A stretch of DNA of 64,000 nucleotides, from positions 30,672-94,671 of the forward strand of contig NZ_JBINJW010000009.1 in NCBI RefSeq assembly GCF_043951855.1, written 5' to 3'. A model generated the notes under the pieces. The model was not told the origin of the DNA, did no database searches, and was given only the letters and a program-made list of their open reading frames with translations. This DNA is from Proteiniclasticum sp043951855. Lineage in GTDB: Bacteria; Bacillota; Clostridia; Clostridiales; Clostridiaceae. The position numbers and the translations under genes are program-made. Below, piece after piece: positions 43,345 through 52,309 of the stretch (within the stretch, counting starts at the first letter, position 1; the number at the start of each line of letters is the position of its first letter).

Positions 43345-44685
43345 ATGCATCCATACCTGCCAAATACTGATGAAGATGTCAAGGTAATGCTTGATGTCAT
43401 TGGACTGGAAAAAACGGAGGATCTCTTTAAGAGTATTCCCGAAAATCTTAGACTGAAGAAAGGACTGGATCTGCCTAAGGAGAAATCGGAGATTGAAGTC
43501 AGAGGAATCATGAATGGTCTCGCTTCGAAGAATCAGAGCATAGATGAACTTGTTTGCTTCTTAGGAGCCGGATCCTACGATCACTATATTCCTTCAGTAA
43601 TCAAACATATCATATCCCGTTCGGAATTCTATACCGCATACACACCGTATCAGCCTGAAATCAGTCAGGGTACGCTGCAGAGTGTCTTTGAATACCAGAG
43701 TATGATGTGTTCACTGACAGGCATGGACGTATCAAATGTTTCCATGTATGATGGTGCGACTTCAGCATCTGAGGCTGCAATCTTAGCTTCAGTGCAGACA
43801 AAAAGAAATAAGGTTCTTGTTTCAGAAACGCTGAATCCTGAATATAAGGAAGTGCTTAAAACCTATCTTCAGTTCAGATCTGTTGATGTTGAATTTGTCA
43901 GCGAGAAAGATGGAGTCACTGATTTCGAAGATCTGAAAGCGAAAATGGACAAAGATACCGCTGGAGTGATTCTGCAGTATCCCAATTTCTATGGCGTCAT
44001 TGAAGATGTGAAGGAAATGGAAGAGACGATTCATGAGAACAAGTCACTGCTCATCATGAGTGTAGACCCCATAGCGCTTGGTATGCTCAAGAGCCCGGGC
44101 GAACTGAAAGCAGATATCGTCGTCGGAGAAGGTCAGGCGCTTGGACAGAATCTCAATTTTGGTGGTCCGGTACTGGGCTTCATGGCAGCAACGAAAAAAC
44201 TCATGAGAAAAATGCCGGGTAGAATCGTCGGGGAAACCGTAGACAGAGATGGCAAAAGAGCTTATGTGCTTACACTGCAGGCGAGAGAACAGCATATCAG
44301 AAGATACAAGGCTACCTCTAATATCTGCTCTGACCAGACACTGAACTCCATAGCAGCTGCGGTCTATATGGCAACATTAGGGAAGCAGGGTATGAAGGAA
44401 GTTGCAGTGCAGTCCTTCAAAAAAGCCCACTATACCTATGAAAAGCTGATGGAAGGCGGAAAATACAAGCCTGTATTCGACAAGCCTTTCTTCAAGGAAT
44501 TTGCAGTCAGCTGCCCTAAGAGTGTGGAGGAAATAAATAGTGCACTAAGGAAAGAAGGTATTCTGGGTGGATTCGATCTGAAGAGGGCGAATGAAAAACT
44601 TGAAAATGCCATGCTTGTCGCAGTGACGGAAAGCAGAACCATGGAAGACATTGAAAAGTTTGTTAGAATCATGGAGGAGATATAA
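43345..44685 (+). CDS. gcvPA: Glycine dehydrogenase (decarboxylating) subunit 1, GcvPA
   Basis: A 446-residue subunit corresponding to the N-terminal half of P protein. MHPYLPNTDEDVKVMLDVIG, SYDHYIPSVI, TAYTPYQPEISQGTLQ and the catalytic-site GATSASEAA are typical. P protein is split in two in Firmicutes and archaea. GAGGAG before the ATG lies in the gcvH end; the last base of the stop is the first base of gcvPB. Confidence 0.96.
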   Translation: MHPYLPNTDEDVKVMLDVIGLEKTEDLFKSIPENLRLKKGLDLPKEKSEIEVRGIMNGLASKNQSIDELVCFLGAGSYDHYIPSVIKHIISRSEFYTAYTPYQPEISQGTLQSVFEYQSMMCSLTGMDVSNVSMYDGATSASEAAILASVQTKRNKVLVSETLNPEYKEVLKTYLQFRSVDVEFVSEKDGVTDFEDLKAKMDKDTAGVILQYPNFYGVIEDVKEMEETIHENKSLLIMSVDPIALGMLKSPGELKADIVVGEGQALGQNLNFGGPVLGFMAATKKLMRKMPGRIVGETVDRDGKRAYVLTLQAREQHIRRYKATSNICSDQTLNSIAAAVYMATLGKQGMKEVAVQSFKKAHYTYEKLMEGGKYKPVFDKPFFKEFAVSCPKSVEEINSALRKEGILGGFDLKRANEKLENAMLVAVTESRTMEDIEKFVRIMEEI

Positions 44686-46139
44686 TGACTTACAATAAAT
44701 TAATTTTTGAGTTGTCTAAGCCAGGAAGAAAGTCTTATGCTCTACCAGAAGATACACTCAAAGACATGAAAATCACCGATTACATCGGAGAGGAATATCT
44801 GAGAGAGGATGACCTTGATTTTCCAGAGGTCAGTGAACTGGAAATCATCAGACATTACACCTTATTATCCAAAAAGAATTACTCCATTGATTCAGGGTTT
44901 TATCCATTAGGTTCCTGTACGATGAAGTACAATCCTAAAATCAATGAGGATGTGGCAGCGAATCCTAATTTTGCCAGACTTCATCCATTCCAGCCAGAGG
45001 ATACCGTTCAGGGTGCGCTTGAAGTGATGCATTCGGTTCAGGAGACGATTAAAGAAATCTCGGGTATGGATGCGGTGACACTACAGCCTGCTGCTGGAGC
45101 ACATGGTGAACTTGTGGGGCTGATGCTCTTGAAGAAATACCATCAGATGAGAAATGATACGAAGAGAACCAAGATCATTGTCCCTGACTCAGCTCATGGA
45201 ACCAACCCTGCCTCCGTGGCGGTTGCCGGGTTTGATGTTGTGGAAGTGGCTTCTCATAAAGATGGGTCAGTGGATATCGATTCTCTTAAATCGGTGCTCA
45301 GTGATGAGATTGCCGGCCTGATGCTGACCAATCCATCAACCCTTGGACTGTTCGAGAAGCATATCAAGGAAATCGCGGATCTTGTTCATGAAGCGGGTGG
45401 GCTGCTTTATTATGATGGAGCAAACATGAACGCCATCATGGGTATAGTAAGACCTGGAGACATGGGCTTTGATGTTCTTCACTACAATCTTCATAAGACC
45501 TTCTCGACACCTCACGGTGGCGGAGGTCCAGGATCAGGACCGGTCGCATGTAAAGCGAATCTGATGGAATATCTTCCGGTTCCTGTTGTGAATGTGGACA
45601 ACGGAAGATACTATCTGGATTACAGCCTCAAGGATTCCATTGGTAAGGTAAAGAACTACTTCGGAAACTTCGGCGTGATACTGAGAGCGTATGTATACAT
45701 GCTGTCCATGGGTTCAGACGGTTTGAAGGCTGCCTCGACTAATGCGGTTCTTAACGCCAACTATATGAAGGAGAGTCTGAAGAATCACTATAAAGTCGCA
45801 GTGGATGAGACATGCATGCATGAAGTTGTGTTCGCGGGACTCAAGAAAAAGTCCGAAACAGTTTCCACGCTTGATGTGGCGAAGCGAATCATCGACTACG
45901 GATATCATCCGCCAACCATGTACTTCCCACTGATCGTGGAAGGTGCGCTTATGGTAGAACCTACTGAGACTGAAAGCAAAGAAACACTGGATGCATATAT
46001 TGAAGTCATGAAGCAGATTGCAAAAGAAGCGGAAGAAAATCCTGAACTTCTGAAAGATGCTCCTCATGATACTCCTGTCAGAAGACTGGATGAAGCGCTT
46101 GCGGCAAGGCAGCTTGTACTTCATTGGACAAAGGAGTAG
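44685..46139 (+). CDS. gcvPB: Glycine dehydrogenase (decarboxylating) subunit 2, GcvPB
   Basis: A 484-residue PLP-containing half of P protein, which decarboxylates glycine and passes the aminomethyl group to GcvH. The PLP lysine is K271 in HNLHKTFSTPHGGGGPGSGP. SCTMKYNPKINE, LQPAAGAHGE and SAHGTNPASVAVAGFD are typical. It begins with the stop/start overlap TAATG with gcvPA. The operon gives a full glycine cleavage machine. Confidence 0.96.
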   Translation: MTYNKLIFELSKPGRKSYALPEDTLKDMKITDYIGEEYLREDDLDFPEVSELEIIRHYTLLSKKNYSIDSGFYPLGSCTMKYNPKINEDVAANPNFARLHPFQPEDTVQGALEVMHSVQETIKEISGMDAVTLQPAAGAHGELVGLMLLKKYHQMRNDTKRTKIIVPDSAHGTNPASVAVAGFDVVEVASHKDGSVDIDSLKSVLSDEIAGLMLTNPSTLGLFEKHIKEIADLVHEAGGLLYYDGANMNAIMGIVRPGDMGFDVLHYNLHKTFSTPHGGGGPGSGPVACKANLMEYLPVPVVNVDNGRYYLDYSLKDSIGKVKNYFGNFGVILRAYVYMLSMGSDGLKAASTNAVLNANYMKESLKNHYKVAVDETCMHEVVFAGLKKKSETVSTLDVAKRIIDYGYHPPTMYFPLIVEGALMVEPTETESKETLDAYIEVMKQIAKEAEENPELLKDAPHDTPVRRLDEALAARQLVLHWTKE

Positions 46140-46141
46140 TT

Positions 46142-47524
46142 ATGGCAGAAAAAGTGATTATTATGGGTGGAGGACCTGGCGGCTATGTGGCCGCCATCCG
46201 TCTTAATAACATGGGTTTTGAAACTACACTGATTGAAAAGAACCGTGTGGGCGGAGTCTGTCTGAATGTGGGATGTATTCCTACTAAAGCTCTCTACAAG
46301 AGTGCGGAGGTTTATAATCAGGCAAATAAGCTTGAAAGCTACGGATTGGATTTTGAAGGAACAGTAAAGCCCAATGCGGCAAAGATCAGAGAACGAAAGA
46401 ACGGGATTGTAGATACGCTGGTCACGGGAATCGAAAAACTGCTCAGTGCAGCTGGTGTAGAAGTGATTCTTGGCGAAGCGAAAATCACAGGTGAAAATTC
46501 TCTGGAAGTCAACGGTGAAACACTTAGGTTCGACCGTCTGATCATTGCAACCGGTTCATCCTCCTTTATTCCACCAATAAAAGGTGTGGAAAATGAAGGG
46601 GTGATTACCAGTACGGAGCTTCTGGATTTCGAGGAAATTCCAGAGGAGCTTGTTATTGTAGGAGGCGGTGTCATTGGTATGGAGTTTGCGGGAATATTTG
46701 CGAGCTTTGGAACCAGAATCACTGTGCTGGAAGCTTTACCTGGAATTCTTCCGGGCATTGACGGTGAAATCGTCAAAAGGCTGAAGCCGCTGCTGAAGAA
46801 GAAATCCATCGATGTGAAGACATCTATGATGGTGAAGGAAATAATCAGAGAAAATGGAAAGCTGAAAGTGATTTCAGAAGGGTCGAAAGGTCCCGTAGAG
46901 GTTTATGGCGATCAGGTTCTTATTGCCACGGGCAGAAAAGCCAATGTAAAAGAAATCGGACTGGAAGAAGCGGGAATAGCTGTGGGTAGAAGAGGAATCG
47001 AAGTGGACGAAAACTTTGAGACCAGCATCAAAGGGATTTATGCCATTGGAGATGTCAACGGGAAATGGCTTCTGGCCCATGCTGCTTCAGCTCAGGGAGA
47101 GTTTGTGGCAGAAAAGATTGCTGGGGAAAGTCCTGTCATAGGCAAGTTTGTTCCAGGTTGTGTATTCCTGTTTCCTGAAATTGCCAGTGTCGGATATACC
47201 GAAGAACAGCTGAAAGAAGAAAATATAGAGTATCTGACCAGTAAATTCATGTTCGGTGCAAATGGAAAAGCCCTTACCATGGGCGAAGGAGAAGGTCTTG
47301 TAAAGGTGATAGCGGATCTTGATTATAAAATCATTGGTGTTCATATCATGGGACCACATGCTTCCGATCTCATTCATGAAGGACTGCTTGCATGCGAGAA
47401 AGGTCTAGGAGTAGATGATTTCAAAGATGTCATACATGCGCACCCTACACTGCCAGAGGCGTTTTTCGAAAGTGTGATGGGGCTGAAGGGTGAAGCAGTA
47501 CATATGGTTAAACCAAGGAGATGA
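46142..47524 (+). CDS. lpdA: Dihydrolipoamide dehydrogenase (glycine cleavage L protein)
   Basis: A 460-residue FAD enzyme reoxidising the dihydrolipoyl arm of GcvH. FAD site GGGPGGYVAAIRLNNMG, redox disulfide GGVCLNVGCIPTK (C40, C45), NAD site IVGGGVIGMEFAGIFASFGT, and the C-terminal His-Glu pair in HAHPTLPEAF are intact. ATG 46142 follows AAGGAG at 46131-46136; the ATG 18 bases upstream is inside gcvPB. Position in the operon indicates it serves the glycine system. Confidence 0.95.
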   Translation: MAEKVIIMGGGPGGYVAAIRLNNMGFETTLIEKNRVGGVCLNVGCIPTKALYKSAEVYNQANKLESYGLDFEGTVKPNAAKIRERKNGIVDTLVTGIEKLLSAAGVEVILGEAKITGENSLEVNGETLRFDRLIIATGSSSFIPPIKGVENEGVITSTELLDFEEIPEELVIVGGGVIGMEFAGIFASFGTRITVLEALPGILPGIDGEIVKRLKPLLKKKSIDVKTSMMVKEIIRENGKLKVISEGSKGPVEVYGDQVLIATGRKANVKEIGLEEAGIAVGRRGIEVDENFETSIKGIYAIGDVNGKWLLAHAASAQGEFVAEKIAGESPVIGKFVPGCVFLFPEIASVGYTEEQLKEENIEYLTSKFMFGANGKALTMGEGEGLVKVIADLDYKIIGVHIMGPHASDLIHEGLLACEKGLGVDDFKDVIHAHPTLPEAFFESVMGLKGEAVHMVKPRR

Positions 47525-47526
47525 CT

Positions 47527-48498
47527 ATGAGATATATTATCAGCGAGAATACGGATGCATACTTCAATCTGGCATCTGAAGAATATTTACTGAAACACAC
47601 GGATGAGGAAATCTTCTATCTATGGAGGAACGACAATGCGATCATTGTCGGTAAAAATCAGAATGCATTATCTGAGATCAATGCGGATTATGTGAAAGAG
47701 AAAGACATTAAAGTGGTCAGAAGGCTCACTGGCGGCGGCGCGGTCTATCACGATCTTGGAAATCTGAACTACACATTCATCGAGAATAAGAAGAGAAACT
47801 TCAATGATTTCAGAGGATTCTGCGAGCCGATTACAATCGCATTGAATGAAATGGGTGTAGAAGCGGAATTTTCCGGTAGAAATGATATGACCATTGAAGG
47901 GAAGAAGTTCTCAGGAACAGCACAATGCAAATACAAGGAAAGAGTGATGCATCATGGAACGCTGCTTTTTTCATCTGTAAAAGCGGATATTTCTGGAGCA
48001 TTGAAGCCTAGGGATATCAAGTTCACGGATAAGAGTGTGAAGTCAGTTTCATCAAGAATTACGAATATAAGTGATCATCTTGAGGAAGATATGGATGTTA
48101 TTGAGTTCAGGAACCGGGTCATGAAATCCGTGGCTGGGGGGATGGATCAGGTAACTACGTTTACTGAGCATGAAGTTTCGGAGATTATCAGGCTACGAGA
48201 TGAAAAATATGCTAAATGGGAATGGAATTATGGGCACAGTCCAAAATTTGAGATGACCAGAGAAGGAAGATTCCCGGGTGGAACGCTCGAAGTGACTTTG
48301 GAGGTGAGAAAAGGGCTCATTGAGAAAATCAGAATATATGGAGACTTCTTCGGGACAAAGGATATTTCCAGCCTGGAGAATGAGTTAATCGGGAAAGCTC
48401 ATAATGAAGAGGCGATCAGCGAAGTGCTTCACAATCTTGATATTCAAGAGTTCATGGTGAACATAACAAATGAGGATCTGCTTGGTCTGCTTCTTTAG
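47527..48498 (+). CDS. lplA: Lipoate-protein ligase A
   Basis: A 323-residue enzyme that activates lipoate with ATP and joins it to the lysine of GcvH. RRLTGGGAVYHDLGNLNYTF, RNDMTIEGKKFSGTAQ and the lysine in that motif are characteristic, and the accessory C-terminal domain (about 240-323) is present. AAGGAG at 47515-47520 lies six bases before ATG 47527. Scavenging lipoate fits a fermentative organism. It is the last gene of the gcv operon. Confidence 0.93.
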   Translation: MRYIISENTDAYFNLASEEYLLKHTDEEIFYLWRNDNAIIVGKNQNALSEINADYVKEKDIKVVRRLTGGGAVYHDLGNLNYTFIENKKRNFNDFRGFCEPITIALNEMGVEAEFSGRNDMTIEGKKFSGTAQCKYKERVMHHGTLLFSSVKADISGALKPRDIKFTDKSVKSVSSRITNISDHLEEDMDVIEFRNRVMKSVAGGMDQVTTFTEHEVSEIIRLRDEKYAKWEWNYGHSPKFEMTREGRFPGGTLEVTLEVRKGLIEKIRIYGDFFGTKDISSLENELIGKAHNEEAISEVLHNLDIQEFMVNITNEDLLGLLL

Positions 48499-48515
48499 AA
48501 AGAAATATGGAGAAA

Positions 48516-48550
48516 AGAAAAGGATTTAAGCTGGGCTTAAATCCTTTTCT
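48516..48550. terminator. Terminator between lplA and the CAP-domain gene
   Basis: AGAAAAGGATTTAAG at 48516-48530 pairs with CTTAAATCCTTTTCT at 48536-48550, a perfect 15-base stem with a 5-base loop, ending in T's on the plus strand. The two genes converge, so both may use it. Confidence 0.88.
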
Positions 48551-48569
48551 TTATATAGTATAATAATTG

Positions 48570-49517
48570 CTATTTAAAATGCTGAGTTGCATAAATAGTA
48601 GGTAGTTTTCTGTCATACTTGGCAAAATACTGATTTCCTGTAAGAACACCTGCGCCCATCCTTGTTATCCGAGAATCCAGTATGTTGGCACGATGGCCTG
48701 GAGAGCTCATCCATTTTGCGACAATGAACTCGGCAGTGTACTTGCTTTTATCACTTGAAGCAAGCATATAGATGTTTTCTGCCACTGCGTATTTTGTGGT
48801 ATGAACGAAGTTATTTGTCTCAAACATAAGCCTGCTGTGGCTTCTGGATGACTGGTAGAGGGTATCATCCCAGGTTAGATTGCTTAATCCGTTTTCTCTT
48901 CTATATCTGTTTGTAACGGTAAGGATTTCTTTCTCCACCTGACTTAAATAATTGAAAGTCTTCGTCTCCTCTACAGGTTGAACCACCGGTGCGGGGGTTT
49001 CCTTCGGAGGAGCAGGTTCCTTTACTGGTTCTGGAGCAGGTTTAGGTGCCACTGTTTCTGCAGGTGCCGGTTCTGATGTGCTGACAGGTTCTGCTGCTGG
49101 GGCAGCTGGTTTTGTAGCGGTGGATTTAGCAGGAACCGCTGCAGCTGTTTTCTTTGGCTCAGGTGTTTGTGGAGCTTGTTTCGTATTCGCTTTTGCTTCT
49201 AACTCTTTCAGCTCTTCCTCAGCCGCTATTCGTTGTCTGTTTTCTCTGATCTCTTTTCTCTGTTCAAGATGAAGATCTCCATGAATGATTCTCATTTTAT
49301 CTTCCAGGTTGAAGGAAAACCCGTCCGGATATGTGGTCCTGACTTTTGCTTCCGGTCTATATATAATGATGGATTTCTCTTCTGAAAGATGTTCGGAGAG
49401 AATGATTTCATCTTCTATTTTATGTTCAGTAGAGTTTTTCATTTCATTCTGGTAAAACAGAAATGAGGTCGAAAACAGTGTTGATGTGGCTAGAAATAAT
49501 ATGATCAGTTTCTTCAT
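48570..49517 (-). CDS. Secreted CAP/SCP-domain protein with Pro-Ala linker
   Basis: A 315-residue exported protein. It has an N-terminal signal sequence (LIILFLATSTLFSTSFLFY), a charged region, a Pro/Ala/Thr-rich linker (about 110-180), and a C-terminal CAP domain (about 190-312) with EKEILTVTNRYRRENGLSNL, AENIYML and AKWMSSPGHRANILDSRITR, the family motifs. Bacterial CAP proteins are surface or secreted and their activity is mostly unknown; some act in spore or cell-wall biology. TGAGGTGA precedes the ATG. Confidence 0.88.
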   Translation of the reverse strand: MKKLIILFLATSTLFSTSFLFYQNEMKNSTEHKIEDEIILSEHLSEEKSIIIYRPEAKVRTTYPDGFSFNLEDKMRIIHGDLHLEQRKEIRENRQRIAAEEELKELEAKANTKQAPQTPEPKKTAAAVPAKSTATKPAAPAAEPVSTSEPAPAETVAPKPAPEPVKEPAPPKETPAPVVQPVEETKTFNYLSQVEKEILTVTNRYRRENGLSNLTWDDTLYQSSRSHSRLMFETNNFVHTTKYAVAENIYMLASSDKSKYTAEFIVAKWMSSPGHRANILDSRITRMGAGVLTGNQYFAKYDRKLPTIYATQHFK

Positions 49518-49873
49518 TACTCACCTCATACTTTCGTGATATTTTTAATATAGTAATTCAAATACGTGTGAATAATATCATAACTTCTGCTATTCTACAA
49601 TTGTGTGTGAAAGTTGAACTTTATTATGACGATTAACAAAATATCAATTCCTAAAATAGTACAGCGAATTAAATTCGCGTGTTTCCAGAGGTGAAGTGAA
49701 TTAAAGTCGAATATATACAATAAAAATATAGAACATTTAAAAATACGCGCGAAAAAACATGAAAAATAATGATGGTTTTAATGAAATTTGTAGAAAAATA
49801 AATTACTATATGTAATAGAAAATTAATAAATTCCATTTTACACGGAAATTTAAGCTGGAAATTAAATCGAGAC
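49518..49873. other. Gene-free AT-rich stretch
   Basis: About 355 very AT-rich bases between the CAP gene start and a terminator hairpin. It should hold the minus-strand promoter of the CAP gene, but I cannot assign boxes with confidence. No other coding signal was seen. Confidence 0.4.
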
Positions 49874-49911
49874 AATATAAAACCGCCGGAGACACCCGGC
49901 GGTTTTATATT
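49874..49911 (-). terminator. Terminator of the 37-codon gene
   Basis: AATATAAAACCGCCGG at 49874-49889 is perfectly complementary to CCGGCGGTTTTATATT at 49896-49911 (16 pairs). On the minus strand it ends in a T-rich tail, and it lies 80 bases after the stop codon at 49991. Confidence 0.82.
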
Positions 49912-49990
49912 TCAAGGAATATTCGTTTCTTTTGAACTTAACCAATAGAATGACAAACATGGTCAAGCACGATCTATAATGAATGAGTTA

Positions 49991-50104
49991 TTACATAAAT
50001 TTCTTCTGGATGTCCATTTCTCTCTGTACTAGCCATGGATTAAAGTCGTGAGCAATGGAATCTTCAGTAATGAATCTGACAACTGCTTTAAATACTTTTT
50101 TCAT
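49991..50104 (-). CDS. 37-residue small protein with its own promoter and terminator
   Basis: A minus-strand frame of 37 sense codons starting MKKVFKAVVRFITEDSIA and ending REMDIQKKFM. A strong GGAGG lies seven bases before the ATG. It has a promoter of consensus type 45 bases before the start and a perfect terminator hairpin after it, so it is a complete transcription unit. The protein is basic at the start and amphipathic, with no obvious full membrane helix. I do not recognise it. It is shorter than most annotation thresholds. Confidence 0.65.
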   Translation of the reverse strand: MKKVFKAVVRFITEDSIAHDFNPWLVQREMDIQKKFM

Positions 50105-50148
50105 TTTGGAACCTCCATGATTTATTGATTTATTTTTCTCTCATGAAC

Positions 50149-50177
50149 ATTATTGCAAATTTGTACATGCAAGTCAA
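50149..50177 (-). promoter_or_regulatory. Sigma-A promoter of the 37-codon gene
   Basis: Read on the minus strand: TTGACT (50177-50172), 17 bases, AATAAT (50154-50149). The predicted start of transcription lies about 35-40 bases before the small ATG. Confidence 0.65.
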
Positions 50178-50451
50178 CAGCTATTCGTTAAAACTTATTG
50201 CAGGAAATCCTGCAAATATTAAATATGCAAAGGAAACTGATGGTGTCTAAATAAAACAATATAGATTTCAGTAATATTGAAGAAAAATAGATTATTAGAT
50301 GGAATAATTATGAAAATGAAAGATGGATGAATATATTAACCGTTTACAAATACAAGTTTTTAAAAGTTAATATGCGTAATCTGCAAGTTAGATGCTGATT
50401 TCAGCTTGTTTTCTGATACAATATTTACATCAGAGTTAGGAGGTTATAATA
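50178..50451. other. AT-rich intergenic stretch before msrA
   Basis: About 270 bases between the minus-strand small gene and msrA, with no coding frame. The right part (TTGTTTTCTGATACAATATT near 50406) could be part of the msrA promoter. Confidence 0.4.
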
Positions 50452-50931
50452 ATGAAAAAGATCGCATTGGCAGGAGGCTGTTTCTGGGGAGTAGATGAAT
50501 TCTTTTCCAGAAAAGAAGGTGTCCTATATACCAAGTCAGGATATTCCAACGGTGATGTGGAAAATCCTACATACGAACAGGTGTGTTCCGGGAATACCGG
50601 GCACGCAGAAACCGTCTATATCGAGTATGATGAAAATAAGATTTCACTGAATGATATTCTTGAGAAGTTCTTCAAGGTGATTGATCCGACCTCTCTCAAC
50701 AGACAGGGAAATGATAGGGGAACACAGTACAGAACAGGGATATATTATATAGAAGAATCCGATAAGGAGATTGCAGAAGAATTCATCAGAATGAAGAAAC
50801 CGAAATATGATAAACCCATCGTAGTTGAAGTGGAGCCCTTAAAAAACTTTTTCGATGCGGAGGAGTATCATCAGGATTACCTGAAGAAGAATCCAAGAGG
50901 CTATTGTCATATCGATTTGAGCATAGACTAA
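50452..50931 (+). CDS. msrA: Peptide methionine-S-sulfoxide reductase MsrA
   Basis: A 159-residue enzyme repairing methionine-S-sulfoxide in proteins. The catalytic cysteine is C10 in LAGGCFWGVDEFF; SGYSNGDVENPTYEQVCSGN and EEYHQDYLKKNP are typical. It is a short MsrA without the C-terminal extension carrying resolving cysteines, a form seen in anaerobes. Further cysteines occur at VCSG and GYCHID. AGGAGG precedes the ATG. It is probably monocistronic. Confidence 0.94.
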   Translation: MKKIALAGGCFWGVDEFFSRKEGVLYTKSGYSNGDVENPTYEQVCSGNTGHAETVYIEYDENKISLNDILEKFFKVIDPTSLNRQGNDRGTQYRTGIYYIEESDKEIAEEFIRMKKPKYDKPIVVEVEPLKNFFDAEEYHQDYLKKNPRGYCHIDLSID

Positions 50932-50935
50932 TAAT

Positions 50936-50974
50936 AAAGCCATGAAACCGAGTCAAATCGGCTTCATGGCTTTT
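50936..50974 (+). terminator. Terminator after msrA
   Basis: AAAGCCATGAA at 50936-50946 and TTCATGGCTTT at 50963-50973 pair, with CCGA/TCGG extending the stem inside; T's follow. Confidence 0.82.
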
Positions 50975-51094
50975 AAGATGTTCAATCTGAAGTCAGATCA
51001 AAATGCAGGCATCAGCTTGGAGAAAGCGAAGATGGTTGAATAATTCATAAAGGCTGCTGAAATGAAAAGCCGGACTCTTCAAATGGCAGCGGTG

Positions 51095-51397
51095 TCAGAA
51101 GAAATATATAAGTGCTGAAACGAGTAATGAGGAGACAATGATGTTGTACATGATGTTGATGCCTTTATAGGCAAGAGCCAGAGAGCATAAACCGCCAGTC
51201 AATCCGATATAGAATGAGTCACCCACGGTAAAGACACCTGGAACAATCAGGGTTCCCAGTGCGGCAAGTGGAATACTTGCGAGAAATCTTGTGAAATACC
51301 TGTTTCTGATTGTCTTCCTGCCAGTAAATGCGGGTAAGATTCTAGGTATCTGAGTAGCCAGAGACATACCAATAATCGCGATAACATAATCATTCAT
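51095..51397 (-). CDS. azlD: Branched-chain amino acid transport protein AzlD
   Basis: A 100-residue membrane protein, the small partner of AzlC in branched-chain amino acid export. It has three to four helices and the RILPAFTGRK...RFLASIPLAALG motif of the family. ATG 51397 follows GGGGAGGTG; the GTG nine bases upstream overlaps that site. Its start overlaps the azlC end. Confidence 0.88.
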   Translation of the reverse strand: MNDYVIAIIGMSLATQIPRILPAFTGRKTIRNRYFTRFLASIPLAALGTLIVPGVFTVGDSFYIGLTGGLCSLALAYKGINIMYNIIVSSLLVSALIYFF

Positions 51398-52067
51398 GTT
51401 GATCACCTCCCCATAATGTTCCAGCCATTGCGCCTGCCAGAATGGAGACTAAAATGGAGAGTCCACTGCTTAAAACCGGAGTGATGATGATATTTGTCAG
51501 CATACTTACTACAGGTACATAAAATAATTTCCTGGTTCCTTTGAGTGAGGAAACCAATAGAGTGATGAAAAGAGTATAAATGGCAATTTCAAGTCCTTGA
51601 GAGAGAATACTCGGCAGAATATTCCCGAACACGATACCAGCTACAGCTCCGAGAACCCAAGACAGATAGGAGGCCAGCATGACTCCTTTCGCATAGGGAC
51701 CATTCAGATTCTGATCAAGAGACAGAAATGCGAATGTCTCATCAGTAAGGCCTAAGCTGGTTATAACTCGATCCGTCTGAGTCAGCGTAGTCCTGTTCTG
51801 AAATGAGAGTCCCATAACCACATGCCTTAAGTTCAGTACACCGATGGCCATGGCCATTTCCCATGGAGATGTTCCAATGGTAAAGAGATTGATGGCCATA
51901 AACTGGCTCGCGCCAGCATAGATAAAAATGCTCATGGAAATGATGACCCATGCGGGAATCCCCGCCTGGATACCGATAACACCATAAGCCATTGCGATGG
52001 GAACATATCCGGTCATGATGGGGAAGCTGTTTTTCACGCCATCATGAAAGCTTCTCTCAATACTCAC
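51390..52067 (-). CDS. azlC: Branched-chain amino acid exporter subunit AzlC
   Basis: A 225-residue membrane protein of the AzlC family, exporting branched-chain amino acids with AzlD. PIAMAYGVIGIQAGIPAWVI, FIYAGASQFMAINLF and LNLRHVVMGLSF are typical. Two GTG starts are possible: 52076 is only one base from AAGGA, while 52067 is ten bases away, so I use 52067. Neither position changes the family domain. Removal of amino acids fits peptide fermentation, where excess branched-chain residues accumulate. Confidence 0.88.
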   Translation of the reverse strand: MSIERSFHDGVKNSFPIMTGYVPIAMAYGVIGIQAGIPAWVIISMSIFIYAGASQFMAINLFTIGTSPWEMAMAIGVLNLRHVVMGLSFQNRTTLTQTDRVITSLGLTDETFAFLSLDQNLNGPYAKGVMLASYLSWVLGAVAGIVFGNILPSILSQGLEIAIYTLFITLLVSSLKGTRKLFYVPVVSMLTNIIITPVLSSGLSILVSILAGAMAGTLWGGDQHE

Positions 52068-52309
52068 ATTCTGCACATCCTTTTTAAAACAATATAAATA
52101 TTCTATCAGATTTCATCGTCTTTTGCTTCACTTTATGGAAGTATTCCATGAAGCGAATTGAGGTTCAGATGATGTAATCAGGAGAAGCGATGCTTCACGG
52201 CTTCTATCCAAGTGGCCATGTAAGCTGTGAGGGAGTGTGGTTGTCCTTTTAAACCTATGAAGAATGGCCTATAATAGAATATGTGAATAAAAGAATGTTG
52301 AGGTGTGAA

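Noticed and set aside
52190..52252. 20-codon frame with a GGAG site before galT
   Set aside because: Very short, serine/glycine-rich with no neighbours in support; the site can occur by chance.
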